From: Synergistaceae bacterium UBA1037
GTDB lineage: Bacteria; Synergistota; Synergistia; Synergistales; Synergistaceae
NCBI GenBank assembly: GCA_002316795.1
Contig: DCEE01000020.1
Coordinates: 29,574 to 93,573, forward strand
Length of the DNA: 64,000 nucleotides
Reading direction: 5' to 3'
Numbering within the stretch: position 1 is the stretch's first letter; each line of letters starts with the position of its first letter. Shown in pieces: positions 31,911 to 40,318 of the stretch. Below the pieces are notes generated by a model that saw only the letters and a list, made by a program, of their open reading frames with translations, ran no database searches and was not told the origin of the DNA. The position numbers and the translations under genes are program-made.

Positions 31911-34180
31911 TATTCAAGAAGATCATCAAGCAGTTCTTTTGCCATATCCTTTGCCCTCACGCCATTCGTGCCGTGCCCGATACAGGAGGGACACCCCTCC
32001 CTGCACCTGCATGAGTCGAGTCGGTCTCTGCAGGCCCTTAGGATCAGTCTGACGGAGCCGTAGGCTCCTTCCGCAAGCCCTACACCTCCGGGAAACGCAT
32101 CCGAGAGAAATATGGCGGGCTCTCCGAGGCTGAGTTCGCTGACGGAGGTGTTTACATAAATGTCGCTGCTGTCGCACATCAGGAAAAGGGGAGCCAGGTT
32201 TTTTAGGAGGTTTGCCACACCTTCCATCGCAGTCTGAAGGCCGGGCCTTGATATAGCCTCAGCGGGCATTTTTATCCAAAGCGAAGTGGTCTCCATGCTT
32301 TCATCGGGGAACTCTGCCTTTCCGTGTCCCATGACTTTTCGGGTCCCGATGTCAATGATTTTGTAGATGCCTGACAGGACCGTTACCCTGGTATCACCCC
32401 AGGCAAACAGGCCGGATGATTCGGTCTGTTCGGCTATAACGGTTCTTACGAAGAGTTTCGCCTCCGTATATGTGTTCGTGCATGATCTTCTGACGAAACA
32501 TTTCATATCGCCGTGGTCGACCTTTTCAACAGAATAACTCGTTCCGTTGTGAAAATATACGGCTCCCGGAAAGATCATTGACGCTGCCGAGTGCCTGTCC
32601 ACCGTCCCGATCATCCGCGGTCTGTGCGGAGGATCTGTCTCGATGATGTCATATTTTTCTCCAGAGGCGCTCCTTATTGAAAAGGATGAGGCAGGGTACA
32701 GGTCTGAATTCCATGAGTAGATCCTGCATCCATGGTCTTCGTATGCGTCTATTGCCCCGTTCCTGAACAGGAATTCCAGGATGGCTGAGATGTTTTCTCC
32801 TCCGAAGGCCTCATCCTCCCTGAAAGGCAGTTCGTATATTGAACATTTGATATGTTCAAGCCTGATATACGGATTTGTCGGGTCTATCCTCGCCCTCTCG
32901 GGGGATGCTCCGAGGAGCCATTCCGGCCTCTCTGCGAGAAACCGGTCTGCGGGAAGGGCTGACGGGATTATGACTGCAGCTGAGACGCTGTTCCGTCTTC
33001 CTGCCCTGCCTATCTGCTGCCAGACGGAGGCTATGCTCCCCGGAAATCCGTGTATAAGGACAAGGTCGAGGGAGCCTATGTCTATGCCCAGTTCCAGCGC
33101 GTTAGTGCTTACCACGGCTTTGAGTTTTCCGTTCCGGAGATCCCTTTCCGTCTCTCTTCTTTCAGCAGGAAGGTACCCTGATCTGTATCCTCTTACTGAA
33201 TCGGGATTTTTGCCGTCTGCATGCAGCTGCCTTTTCAGGCTTTCTACCAGAAGTTCCGCATTTATCCTGGACCTGGTGAACAGTATTGAACTGATCCCGC
33301 ACGATATAGCCCTGTAGGCCAGCCTTCCTGACTCATAGAGCGAAGATCTTCTTATCTCCCGTCTTTTGTCGGTAATCCCAGGGTCGTATATGATCAGTTC
33401 CTTTTGAGCAGAGGGCGCACCGTTTTGGTCAATAAGCACGGCGGCCCTTCCAGTAAGCAGCGCGGCATGTTCTGCCGGATTGGCTATCGTTGCGGAACAG
33501 CATATGAAGACAGGGTCTGACCCATAATGGCGGCAAATACGGAGCAGCCGGACGAAGAGGTTTGCAAGATGGGAACCAAGCACGCCTCTGTATGTGTGAA
33601 GTTCGTCGACAACTATGAAGTTAAGTTCCCTGAAAAATTCGGCCCAGGACTGATGGTGCGGCAATATTGCCGTATTGAGCATATCTGGGTTTGTTATTAC
33701 TATGTTCGCATAATTTTTTATTTCTTTTCTCTTGGAAGGGGGAGTGTCTCCGTCATAGGTGAAGGACTTTATATCGACAGTCAGTCCGCTGCACAGTTCT
33801 CTGAGTTCGGTAAGCTGGTCTTGGGCGAGGGCCTTTGTCGGGAAAAGATAGAGCGCCCTTCCTGAGTGGTCTTTAAGGATGGAGTCAACTACCGGGATGT
33901 CATAGCAGAAGGTCTTTCCTGATGCCGTGGGGGTGACCACAACGATGTCCCTCCCCGAGGATGCCAGTCTGAATGCGCTGCTCTGATGCGACCACAGTTT
34001 TTTTATGCCTCTTTTGTTCAGTATCTCCACGATCTCGGGATCCAGATCTCCGAATCCGCCATAACTCGGCTCCCTGGGTTTTATGGTGTGGGCTGACCTG
34101 ATGTTACCATCCTGTCTTCTGAGCCATCTTAAAAAACCTTCGACACCGTCTCTTTTTCCGCTGAAAAAAAATCGCATCAT
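31907..34180 (-). CDS. mrfA: DEAD/DEAH helicase with C-terminal Zn-binding domain (MrfA/YprA-type)
   Basis: 757-residue superfamily 2 helicase. Motifs: Q-like region LWSHQSSAF, I PTASGKT (about 86), II VDELH (DExH), III CCSATIANP, VI QIGRAGR. The C-terminal DUF1998/MZB domain keeps four cysteines in CRDRLDSCRCREGCPSC. This matches YprA/MrfA, the DNA helicase that acts with the MrfB nuclease in mitomycin-lesion repair in Bacillus. No mrfB homologue is next to it. It lies one base downstream of the TSUP gene. Confidence 0.85.
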   Translation of the reverse strand: MMRFFFSGKRDGVEGFLRWLRRQDGNIRSAHTIKPREPSYGGFGDLDPEIVEILNKRGIKKLWSHQSSAFRLASSGRDIVVVTPTASGKTFCYDIPVVDSILKDHSGRALYLFPTKALAQDQLTELRELCSGLTVDIKSFTYDGDTPPSKRKEIKNYANIVITNPDMLNTAILPHHQSWAEFFRELNFIVVDELHTYRGVLGSHLANLFVRLLRICRHYGSDPVFICCSATIANPAEHAALLTGRAAVLIDQNGAPSAQKELIIYDPGITDKRREIRRSSLYESGRLAYRAISCGISSILFTRSRINAELLVESLKRQLHADGKNPDSVRGYRSGYLPAERRETERDLRNGKLKAVVSTNALELGIDIGSLDLVLIHGFPGSIASVWQQIGRAGRRNSVSAAVIIPSALPADRFLAERPEWLLGASPERARIDPTNPYIRLEHIKCSIYELPFREDEAFGGENISAILEFLFRNGAIDAYEDHGCRIYSWNSDLYPASSFSIRSASGEKYDIIETDPPHRPRMIGTVDRHSAASMIFPGAVYFHNGTSYSVEKVDHGDMKCFVRRSCTNTYTEAKLFVRTVIAEQTESSGLFAWGDTRVTVLSGIYKIIDIGTRKVMGHGKAEFPDESMETTSLWIKMPAEAISRPGLQTAMEGVANLLKNLAPLFLMCDSSDIYVNTSVSELSLGEPAIFLSDAFPGGVGLAEGAYGSVRLILRACRDRLDSCRCREGCPSCIGHGTNGVRAKDMAKELLDDLLEY

Positions 34181-34181
34181 C

Positions 34182-34940
34182 TTAACGGAATGCGTCCAGG
34201 AGCATTTTGACCGAACTGACCAAGACAGCTGACGTCAGTATCCATCTCGTATAACGCATGTCAGCGCTCAGGTTGAACCTCGCCCCAACATTGCCTCCGG
34301 CCGCAGATCCGATGGCAAGCGTGAAAGCTGTTTTCCAGTCGACCATCCCGAATGATGCAAAAAGTGCCAGGCTAGCCATGGTGTAAAAAGCTACGACCAC
34401 TATCTTAAGTATGTTTGCCTCTTTAAGGTTTTTCCTGCAGCCTCCCGAAATGGCCCAGATGAGGAGAAAGCCTACTCCGGCCTGTAGGAACCCCCCGTAG
34501 ATACCTACGGCGAAGAGGGCCGCACTCCTCATCGGCATTGATAGCGGTTCGCCCTTCGGCTCATCCCACATCTTTGGCTTAGCGGCGAGTAGGTATCCCA
34601 TAGAAAAGATCGAAAGTGCAGCAATTATCCGGAATGTCTTTGAGGGCATGTATACTGCCGTCAGGGTCCCCGCTGCTGCCCCTGCTGCTGCAGGGATGAC
34701 ATAGGAGAGGGCATCCCTGAAGTCTATCTCCCCCTTTGAATGGTAATGCCTCATCGCGGACAGGTTCTGGACCAGTATCGAGACCCTGTTGGTGGCGTTT
34801 GCCACACCTAGATCAAGTCCAATGAAGTTTAAGATCGGAAGGGTAAGGAGGCTGCCGCCGCCGGCCGTGACGTTCAGAAAGCCGGCTGCCAGGCCTGTAA
34901 GCATTGCAAGTGTCAGCTGATAAATATCACTCAGAACCAT
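34182..34940 (-). CDS. TSUP (TauE/SafE) family permease
   Basis: 252-residue membrane protein with seven to eight hydrophobic segments and the two half-repeats of the TSUP family (GLAAGFLNVTAGGGSLLTLP near the N-terminus, AVGIYGGFLQAGVGFLL in the second half). Members move sulfite, sulfoacetate or other organosulfur anions; the substrate here is unknown. The start follows GGAGG. It is divergent from the MBL gene with only 47 bases between. Confidence 0.85.
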   Translation of the reverse strand: MVLSDIYQLTLAMLTGLAAGFLNVTAGGGSLLTLPILNFIGLDLGVANATNRVSILVQNLSAMRHYHSKGEIDFRDALSYVIPAAAGAAAGTLTAVYMPSKTFRIIAALSIFSMGYLLAAKPKMWDEPKGEPLSMPMRSAALFAVGIYGGFLQAGVGFLLIWAISGGCRKNLKEANILKIVVVAFYTMASLALFASFGMVDWKTAFTLAIGSAAGGNVGARFNLSADMRYTRWILTSAVLVSSVKMLLDAFR

Positions 34941-34987
34941 AAGCGGATGACCTCCGTATCATGTAAAATCATCAGGGGGTGGTCGGT

Positions 34988-35809
34988 ATGCTGAAGTTGA
35001 AGGTACTGGTAGACAATAATACACTCATTGACAGATATTTTACAGCCGAACCGGGTCTCAGTTTCTGGATAGAGTCCGATGGAAAGAAGATACTGTTCGA
35101 TGCGGGCTATTCTGACGTCTTGATCAATAATGCCCGTATAATGGGTACAGACCTGAACGGGATGGATATTGCGGTACTCTCGCACGGGCATAACGACCAC
35201 ACATGGGGACTCAACCACCTGGTACAGCACTTTGACAGAACAATGAAGACGGGCAGACCGAGGCTTATCGCCCATCCGGGAGCTTTTGAAAGAAAGCGCT
35301 GCGGCAGCCTGGAGATCGGGATGACATTAAGAGAAGACGTACTCAGTGAGTATTTCAACATTACAAAATGCTCAGCTCCGGTCAGGATAACGGAAAGGCT
35401 GCTCTGGCTCGGGGAGATACCGGCAAAGGACGGCACCAGGAGAACAATAGGCAAAACGCTGATAGACGGCGAATGGGTCCCGGATGCATGTTCTGACGAC
35501 TCAGCGCTGGTATACGAAGCTGAAGCGGGAATTGTCATAATAACGGGGTGCTCACACTCCGGTATCTGTAATGTGATCGACTATGCCGTAAAGCTGACCG
35601 GAGCGACGAGGATCCTGGACGTCATAGGAGGGTTCCACCTGCAGAACGCAGACGAAGAGATAATGAAAAGGACGGTAAAGGGACTCACAAAGGCAGCACC
35701 GGAGACGATCCGCCCTTGCCATTGCACCGACCTGAAGGCTAAAATGAAGCTCGGTGCATCGCTTAAGGTCGAAGAAGTCGGCGCAGGCCTTGAACTTGAC
35801 TACGAATGA
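34988..35809 (+). CDS. MBL-fold metallo-hydrolase
   Basis: 273-residue metallo-beta-lactamase-fold protein with the metal-binding SHGHNDHTWGL (His-x-His-x-Asp-His, about 68-73) and a second histidine in TGCSHSGICN, plus PCHCTD late in the protein. It resembles the subgroup related to the methanopterin-pathway aminobenzene phosphate synthase, but the substrate cannot be named. ATG at 34988 with AGGGGGTGG upstream is preferred over GTG at 34979. The DtxR-like gene follows after 13 bases. Confidence 0.8.
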   Translation: MLKLKVLVDNNTLIDRYFTAEPGLSFWIESDGKKILFDAGYSDVLINNARIMGTDLNGMDIAVLSHGHNDHTWGLNHLVQHFDRTMKTGRPRLIAHPGAFERKRCGSLEIGMTLREDVLSEYFNITKCSAPVRITERLLWLGEIPAKDGTRRTIGKTLIDGEWVPDACSDDSALVYEAEAGIVIITGCSHSGICNVIDYAVKLTGATRILDVIGGFHLQNADEEIMKRTVKGLTKAAPETIRPCHCTDLKAKMKLGASLKVEEVGAGLELDYE

Positions 35810-35822
35810 GAGGTTGGACGGA

Positions 35823-36188
35823 ATGCAGGAATCAGGCGAAAACTATCTTGAGACTATACTGATCCTAAGGGAGAGGAACGGTACAGTCCGTTCCATAGAT
35901 ATTGCGAATGAACTCGGGTATGCCAAGCCGAGCGTCAGCAGGGCGGTCAAACTCCTTGTAAAAAGGGGCCTGATAGTGATGGAACACAGCGGGGAACTTG
36001 TTCTGACCGAAAAGGGCCTTGTGATGGCAAATGCGATCTATGAGAGACACAAGATAATCTCGAAATTTTTCGTGGACATGCTCGGAGTCGAGAAGAAGAC
36101 AGCTGACACGGACGCCTGCCGGATAGAGCATGTCATAAGCGAAGCCACTTTTGAAAAAATTAAGGAATATATCAGCAAGGGAGCTTAG
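35823..36188 (+). CDS. DtxR/MntR-family metal-dependent regulator
   Basis: 121-residue transcription factor: winged helix-turn-helix at about 1-60 (ENYLETIL, then TVRSIDIANELGYAKPSVSRAVKLL) and a dimerisation/metal-binding part with Glu-Arg-His (YERHKI), Asp-Ala-Cys-Arg-Ile-Glu-His (DACRIEH). No C-terminal SH3-like domain, as in MntR. The cysteine in DACRIEH suggests a manganese or iron site of the MntR/IdeR type. The start at 35823 avoids overlap with the MBL gene and has GAGAGG upstream. Its target genes are not evident. Confidence 0.85.
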   Translation: MQESGENYLETILILRERNGTVRSIDIANELGYAKPSVSRAVKLLVKRGLIVMEHSGELVLTEKGLVMANAIYERHKIISKFFVDMLGVEKKTADTDACRIEHVISEATFEKIKEYISKGA

Positions 36189-36189
36189 C

Positions 36190-36750
36190 TCAGATACCAG
36201 AAAATACTGTGGTCTTCCTGATCCTGAGAACAATTACAGAAGATATGAAGGCCTTGATAATATCCCCTCCGATCGTGCTGAAAAAACCGACGGAGAGGAC
36301 CTTCATGAGAGGCATGCCATTTCCCGGCATCCAAAAATTCACTATCAAATAAAGGTGAACAAGACCGAAAATATATACAGCAGCTACACCTGCAAGAGCT
36401 GCTGCTGCGTATTCCTTTGCCGACGGCGCGCGTCCGTCTGCAGACATTCTCTGCGTTAGTGTTCCGGTCACCCATGCGCATGCAACGAACCCCACAACAT
36501 ATCCAAAAGAGGGCATAAAGATGGACGAAAGTCCCCCTCCTCCTGTGAAGACAGGTATCCCCACAAGCCCCATCAGCATATACAGCCCCTGTGAGGCAGC
36601 CCCGTACTTGGGCCCCAGAAGCAGTCCGGCGAGCATGCAGAACATCGTTTGCAGCGTAAAGGGCACAAGGGGAAGTGGAATTGCGATCCTGGCTCCTATT
36701 GCAGTGAGTATGGCAAATATTGAGATGTATATTATCCGGCGTGTTTTCAT
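36190..36750 (-). CDS. bioY: Biotin transporter S component BioY
   Basis: About 186-residue membrane protein with six hydrophobic segments and BioY motifs: RIAIPLPLVPFTLQT near the N-terminus, GPKYGAASQGLYML and GFVACAWVTG. It imports biotin, alone or with a shared ECF module. The start is placed at 36750 (MKTRR); a TTG at 36786 is also open, and neither has a good ribosome binding site. A BirA-like operator sits 19 bases upstream, fitting biotin repression. Biotin demand here includes the biotin-dependent decarboxylase at the window start. Confidence 0.88.
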   Translation of the reverse strand: MKTRRIIYISIFAILTAIGARIAIPLPLVPFTLQTMFCMLAGLLLGPKYGAASQGLYMLMGLVGIPVFTGGGGLSSIFMPSFGYVVGFVACAWVTGTLTQRMSADGRAPSAKEYAAAALAGVAAVYIFGLVHLYLIVNFWMPGNGMPLMKVLSVGFFSTIGGDIIKAFISSVIVLRIRKTTVFSGI

Positions 36751-36768
36751 GGAGGAGATGATATCTTC

Positions 36769-36822
36769 AAACGGGAGACTTGTCAACTAATATTATTTTA
36801 ACAGTTGACAAGTCTCCCGTTT
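36769..36822. promoter_or_regulatory. BirA-type operator within a perfect 20-bp inverted repeat, upstream of bioY
   Basis: Left arm 36769-36788 (ends TTGTCAACT) and right arm 36803-36822 (begins AGTTGACAA) are perfect complements over 20 bases with a 14-base A+T-rich spacer. The inner halves TTGTCAACT-N14-AGTTGACAA match the architecture of BirA biotin operators. The outer extension (AAACGGGAGAC) goes beyond the usual site. Confidence 0.75.
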
Positions 36823-36858
36823 GTCTCCTGATATCTGGGGCGATGCCGTCTGTGGCCG

Positions 36859-37560
36859 TCAGCTGAAAAACTGTACAAGAAGGACAGCTATGACAAGGCC
36901 GGGAAGCATGTTCATTACACGGATCCTCATGAATCCCAGAAGATTGATCCCGATCCCTACGAGCATCAGGCCTCCTGTGGCGCTCATTTCCAGGACCGCA
37001 GCTTCGGACATGAAGGGCTGTATCCAGACTGCCGCGAGGGTCATGGCTCCCTGGTAGAGAAACACCGGAACAGATGCAAATATGACTCCGAACCCAAGGG
37101 AAGCGGCCAGCGCTATCGATGTCAGTCCGTCGATGAGGCCCTTTGCCAGCAGCAGAGAGGGATACCCCCCAAGTCCCTCTTCAAAGGAACCCAGGACTGC
37201 CATGGATCCGGTGCAGTAGATAAGGCTTGCCGCGATGAAACCTGAAGAAAAGCCCTTTGCGCTCTCACCGAACCTGCATTCCAAAGCAGCACAGCCTCTT
37301 TCCAGCTTTCCTTCAAGGTCAAGAAGTTCTCCCAGAACAGATCCCGCCGCAATGCTTGCGATAACTATAAGGGGCTGTTTTGTGCCGATCGACATGGAAA
37401 ATCCCAGCGATACGACAAATATCGCCATTCCCTGTACGGGCAATTCAAGTATTTTGGGGGGAAGCTTTTTCCTTACGGCAAGGCCGATGAGGGCTCCGCA
37501 TATAATAAATAATGCGTTTGCTATGCTCCCAAAAAGAGGGATACCTTTCATGAACTCCAA
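36859..37560 (-). CDS. DUF554 family membrane protein
   Basis: 233-residue membrane protein with about six to seven hydrophobic segments. The pattern SIANALFIICGALIGLAVRK at the N-terminus, GSVLGELLDLEGKLERGC and YCTGSMAVLGSFEEGLGG identifies the DUF554 family, whose function is unknown (predicted transporter). A TTG start at 37560 has AGGAG at good spacing; ATG at 37551 is also possible. Confidence 0.82.
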   Translation of the reverse strand: MEFMKGIPLFGSIANALFIICGALIGLAVRKKLPPKILELPVQGMAIFVVSLGFSMSIGTKQPLIVIASIAAGSVLGELLDLEGKLERGCAALECRFGESAKGFSSGFIAASLIYCTGSMAVLGSFEEGLGGYPSLLLAKGLIDGLTSIALAASLGFGVIFASVPVFLYQGAMTLAAVWIQPFMSEAAVLEMSATGGLMLVGIGINLLGFMRIRVMNMLPGLVIAVLLVQFFS

Positions 37561-37626
37561 TAAAATTCTCCTTTTTTGTAAAAACTGATCATGAATTTTA
37601 CTACGAGCAGCTTACAGTGTACACAA

Positions 37627-37661
37627 AAGAAAGAGAGGCCGGCTGATCCGGCCGGCCTCTC
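37627..37661 (-). terminator. Terminator of the small acidic protein gene
   Basis: GAGAGGCCGGC (37661-37651 complement) and GCCGGCCTCTC form an 11-bp stem (37633-37643 with 37651-37661), seven-base loop, then TTTCTTTT on the minus strand. Confidence 0.85.
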
Positions 37662-37675
37662 TGCGATTTGGACCT

Positions 37676-38077
37676 CTAACCCAGGATGACTCGTTCGTTG
37701 TTGATGTAATCCCTGAGTTCCCTGCGCAGATACTCGTGGACCATCTCGTCAGCCTTTTTCTGCAGCTCTTCCTTCTTTTCCTCGAAGAACTTGGCGCAGG
37801 CATCTTCATCAAACTCTTCTTCATGTCCCTCGGCCAGTTCCTCAACGAGGCATTCAATGCAGTCCGCACCCAACTCAGGCAGAGAGGCCCAGCGTATCGA
37901 GTCCTCCTCCATGGCTCCGCGGCTGTTGAGCACTGACTCAACTACACTGTAAGTCCCGCTGTTTGTTGCCGCCATCTCCTCAGCATAGTTCGCTGCATCC
38001 GCCTCACTGTCAAATACGCTCGCATCAGTAACTTCCAACCCCTGTATGTGAGTTACCACCCAAACTTTTTCCTGCAT
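37676..38077 (-). CDS. Acidic protein of unknown function
   Basis: 133-residue protein that I do not recognise. It begins EKVWVVTHIQGLEVTDASVFDSE, a beta-strand-rich stretch, and its second half is very acidic then helical with Glu/Lys-rich heptad-like sequence (FFEEKKEELQKKADEMVHEYL). No signal peptide or membrane segment. The pair Cys-Ile-Glu-Cys lies at about 78-81. It is a single gene with its own terminator, GGGGGG ahead of the start, and codon use like its neighbours, so it is probably real. Confidence 0.7.
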   Translation of the reverse strand: MQEKVWVVTHIQGLEVTDASVFDSEADAANYAEEMAATNSGTYSVVESVLNSRGAMEEDSIRWASLPELGADCIECLVEELAEGHEEEFDEDACAKFFEEKKEELQKKADEMVHEYLRRELRDYINNERVILG

Positions 38078-38382
38078 ATGAAACGCCCCCCATAATGATT
38101 ATCTTAGAATGGCAATTACTATAGACATAAAATCAACGCTTGTACAGTAAAAACGACCGGTTTTCTGAACATTGACCGCCTTTGTTGACTTTATTATAGG
38201 TGAAGATTAGAATTTCCGCTAATATCGCGGACTGAATTTGAGTATGTTCCCTGCCGGACGCCATTCTTCAGCAATAAATCCAAGAAAAGCCAGCTGTCTG
38301 ATCGTCGGGGGAAAACTATGACTGAGACAGGGCCTGCTCATTATGAGCCCCGGTCTCTATTCTCCAAAGGGGAGGAATGGGT
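38078..38382 (+). promoter_or_regulatory. Leader region of the O-acetylhomoserine sulfhydrylase gene
   Basis: 305-base gap between divergent genes. Two overlapping promoter candidates: TTGACC (38172-38177) with TATAGG (38195-38200), and TTGACT (38185-38190) with TAGAAT (38208-38213), both with 17-base spacers. The leader of about 160 bases ends in a hairpin at 38324-38357 (GAGAC...GTCTC with inner GCTCAT/ATGAGC) just before the ribosome binding site. No known SAM riboswitch pattern was recognised. Confidence 0.45.
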
Positions 38383-39690
38383 ATGTCGGAAAAAAAGAAA
38401 AACTTCGGAATGATGACCAAAGCACTGCACAGCGGATGGAAGTGTGACCCCGCCACAGGAGCGTCGGGACTCCCGATCTACATGACCTCTGCGTATCAGT
38501 TCAGGGATACGGACCACGCCGCGAGACTCTTCAGCCTGGCTGAAGAAGGGCATATCTACTCCAGGCTTTCCAACCCTACTGTATCCGCTTTTGAAGAGGG
38601 ACTCAACTCGCTTGAGGGAGGGAGCGGATGCGTAGCGCTATCGTCGGGGCAGTCAGCCTTTACTCATCTCATAGCCGCCCTCTGTTCCAAAGGAGACAAC
38701 GTGGTCGTTTCAAGAAAGATATACGGGGGCACTCTTACCCTTTTGCAGAACGTCTTCTCGAGGTTCGGCATCGAAACCATACTCGTTGACAGCGACCATC
38801 CCTGCCAGGTGGAACAGGCGATAAACGACGGAACAAGAGGGATAATAACAGAGACCATAGGCAATCCGATGATGAACGTGGCACCTTTGGAAGCACTTGC
38901 CAGGATAGCTAAAAGGCAGGGAGTCCCGCTGATAATCGACAACACATTTGCCTCACCCGTCCTCTGCAGGCCGATAGAGTGGGGTGCAAATGCTGTTATA
39001 CACTCGACAACAAAATATATTTCCGGCAACGGCAACGTTATTGGAGGGGCGATAATAGACGGAGGCAATTTCGACTGGTCGGCATACCCAGACAAATTTC
39101 CAGGGATAACAAAGCCTGATCCTGCCTACCATGATATAGTATTCGCCGATAAGTTCGGACCCTCTGCCCTTTATGCGAAGCTGCACATGGCGCTGATCCG
39201 CGACCTTGGAGGGTGTCAGTCGGCCTTTGACGCATACCTTCTCCATCTTTCGCTGGGCACTCTGCCGCTCAGGATGGAGAGGCACAGCAATAATGCTGTG
39301 GAAGTCGCTGAGTACCTGGAAAAACACCCCTCGGTCGAATGGGTAAGATATCCCGGTCTCGCAAGCCACCCTCAGAATGATATGGCAAAGGTATACCTGA
39401 AGAATGGCTGCGGCGGCATGATGGCCTTCTCGATCAGGGGAGGAGTCCGGGCAGGAAAGAGGTTTATTGAGAGCCTTGACCTGATAGGGCATATGGCCAA
39501 TCTCGGGGACTCCAGGACTATCGTCATCCATCCTGCCAGTACTACCCACAGCCAGCTTACACCTGAACAGAGGGCGGCTGCGGGGATAGGCGAGGGCCTT
39601 ATAAGACTGAGCGTGGGCCTTGAGGATTTCAAGGACATCAGGGAAGACCTGGCATCGGCACTCTCTGCTGCATCGGCGCAGAATGGGTGA
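38383..39690 (+). CDS. metY: O-acetylhomoserine sulfhydrylase / aminocarboxypropyltransferase
   Basis: 435-residue Cys/Met-metabolism PLP enzyme. The Schiff-base lysine is in HSTTKYISGNGNVIGG, preceded by IIDNTFASPVLCRPIEWGAN; the length of about 430 with the inserted segment near FPGITKPDPAYHDIVF is typical of MetY rather than of cystathionine gamma-synthase (about 380). It would make homocysteine from O-acetylhomoserine and sulfide. The ATG at 38383 has GGAGG seven bases upstream; an ATG at 38377 is too close to it. Methionine gamma-lyase activity is an alternative. Confidence 0.85.
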   Translation: MSEKKKNFGMMTKALHSGWKCDPATGASGLPIYMTSAYQFRDTDHAARLFSLAEEGHIYSRLSNPTVSAFEEGLNSLEGGSGCVALSSGQSAFTHLIAALCSKGDNVVVSRKIYGGTLTLLQNVFSRFGIETILVDSDHPCQVEQAINDGTRGIITETIGNPMMNVAPLEALARIAKRQGVPLIIDNTFASPVLCRPIEWGANAVIHSTTKYISGNGNVIGGAIIDGGNFDWSAYPDKFPGITKPDPAYHDIVFADKFGPSALYAKLHMALIRDLGGCQSAFDAYLLHLSLGTLPLRMERHSNNAVEVAEYLEKHPSVEWVRYPGLASHPQNDMAKVYLKNGCGGMMAFSIRGGVRAGKRFIESLDLIGHMANLGDSRTIVIHPASTTHSQLTPEQRAAAGIGEGLIRLSVGLEDFKDIREDLASALSAASAQNG

Positions 39691-39786
39691 GCGGGTGAGC
39701 GCCTTTAAAGGCCGCAGCATCGTCATCCTTGCAGGATGCTAATGGTATGAGGCAGGGACAGAGTGCTAAGCTTTAATAATTTTTAT

Positions 39787-39833
39787 GAAAAAAAAGATGA
39801 GGATACGGGGGTCTCCACCGTATCCTCATCTTT
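39787..39833 (-). terminator. Bidirectional terminator between metY and ppnP
   Basis: Perfect 16-bp arms AAAGATGAGGATACGG (39793-39808) and its complement (39818-39833), nine-base loop, eight T on the minus strand and three on the plus strand. Confidence 0.9.
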
Positions 39834-39875
39834 AAAGGATCTCGTTCAGTACCGGTAATTTAGCCTTGTGCCCGT

Positions 39876-40199
39876 TCAGCTGAGTGGTATGTAGGAACAC
39901 ACGTACTGGACAGGTACGTAGCAGCGGAACCCGAACTTGCTGTTGCCTGGCAGGTTGAAAGTCTCGCCTGCCTTGATCTCCATATATTCTGTCGTTCCGG
40001 GAAGGCGTACCTGACAAACACCGTCGATGATCTCCATGATCTCCGCGTCGCCTGTTCCGAATTCGTAATCGCCGGGGAGGAAAAGTCCGAGTGTCTTGCG
40101 GTCGCCCTCTGCAGTGTAGATGGTGTGGCTTACTACCTTACCGTCAAAGTATACGTTCGCCTTGGCAATTGCTGTAACATTTTCGAGCTTTTCTATCAT
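39876..40199 (-). CDS. ppnP: Pyrimidine/purine nucleoside phosphorylase PpnP
   Basis: 107-residue single-domain cupin of the PpnP (YaiE, DUF1255) family. Conserved stretches KANVYFDGKVVSHTI, KTLGLFLPGDYEFGT and the GETFNLPGNSKFGFR block are present. It splits nucleosides with phosphate to base and ribose 1-phosphate. Slightly longer than the E. coli protein (94 residues). Single gene; GGAGG precedes the start. Confidence 0.88.
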   Translation of the reverse strand: MIEKLENVTAIAKANVYFDGKVVSHTIYTAEGDRKTLGLFLPGDYEFGTGDAEIMEIIDGVCQVRLPGTTEYMEIKAGETFNLPGNSKFGFRCYVPVQYVCSYIPLS

Positions 40200-40318
40200 C
40201 TGGTAACGACCTCCTGAAAATTGAATGTTTGATTATGATAGTGTCATTTTGCACATACGTCTAGTACAATGGGGGCAGTTTGGGAGAAACAACATAAACA
40301 GACTCTGGAGGATGCGTC

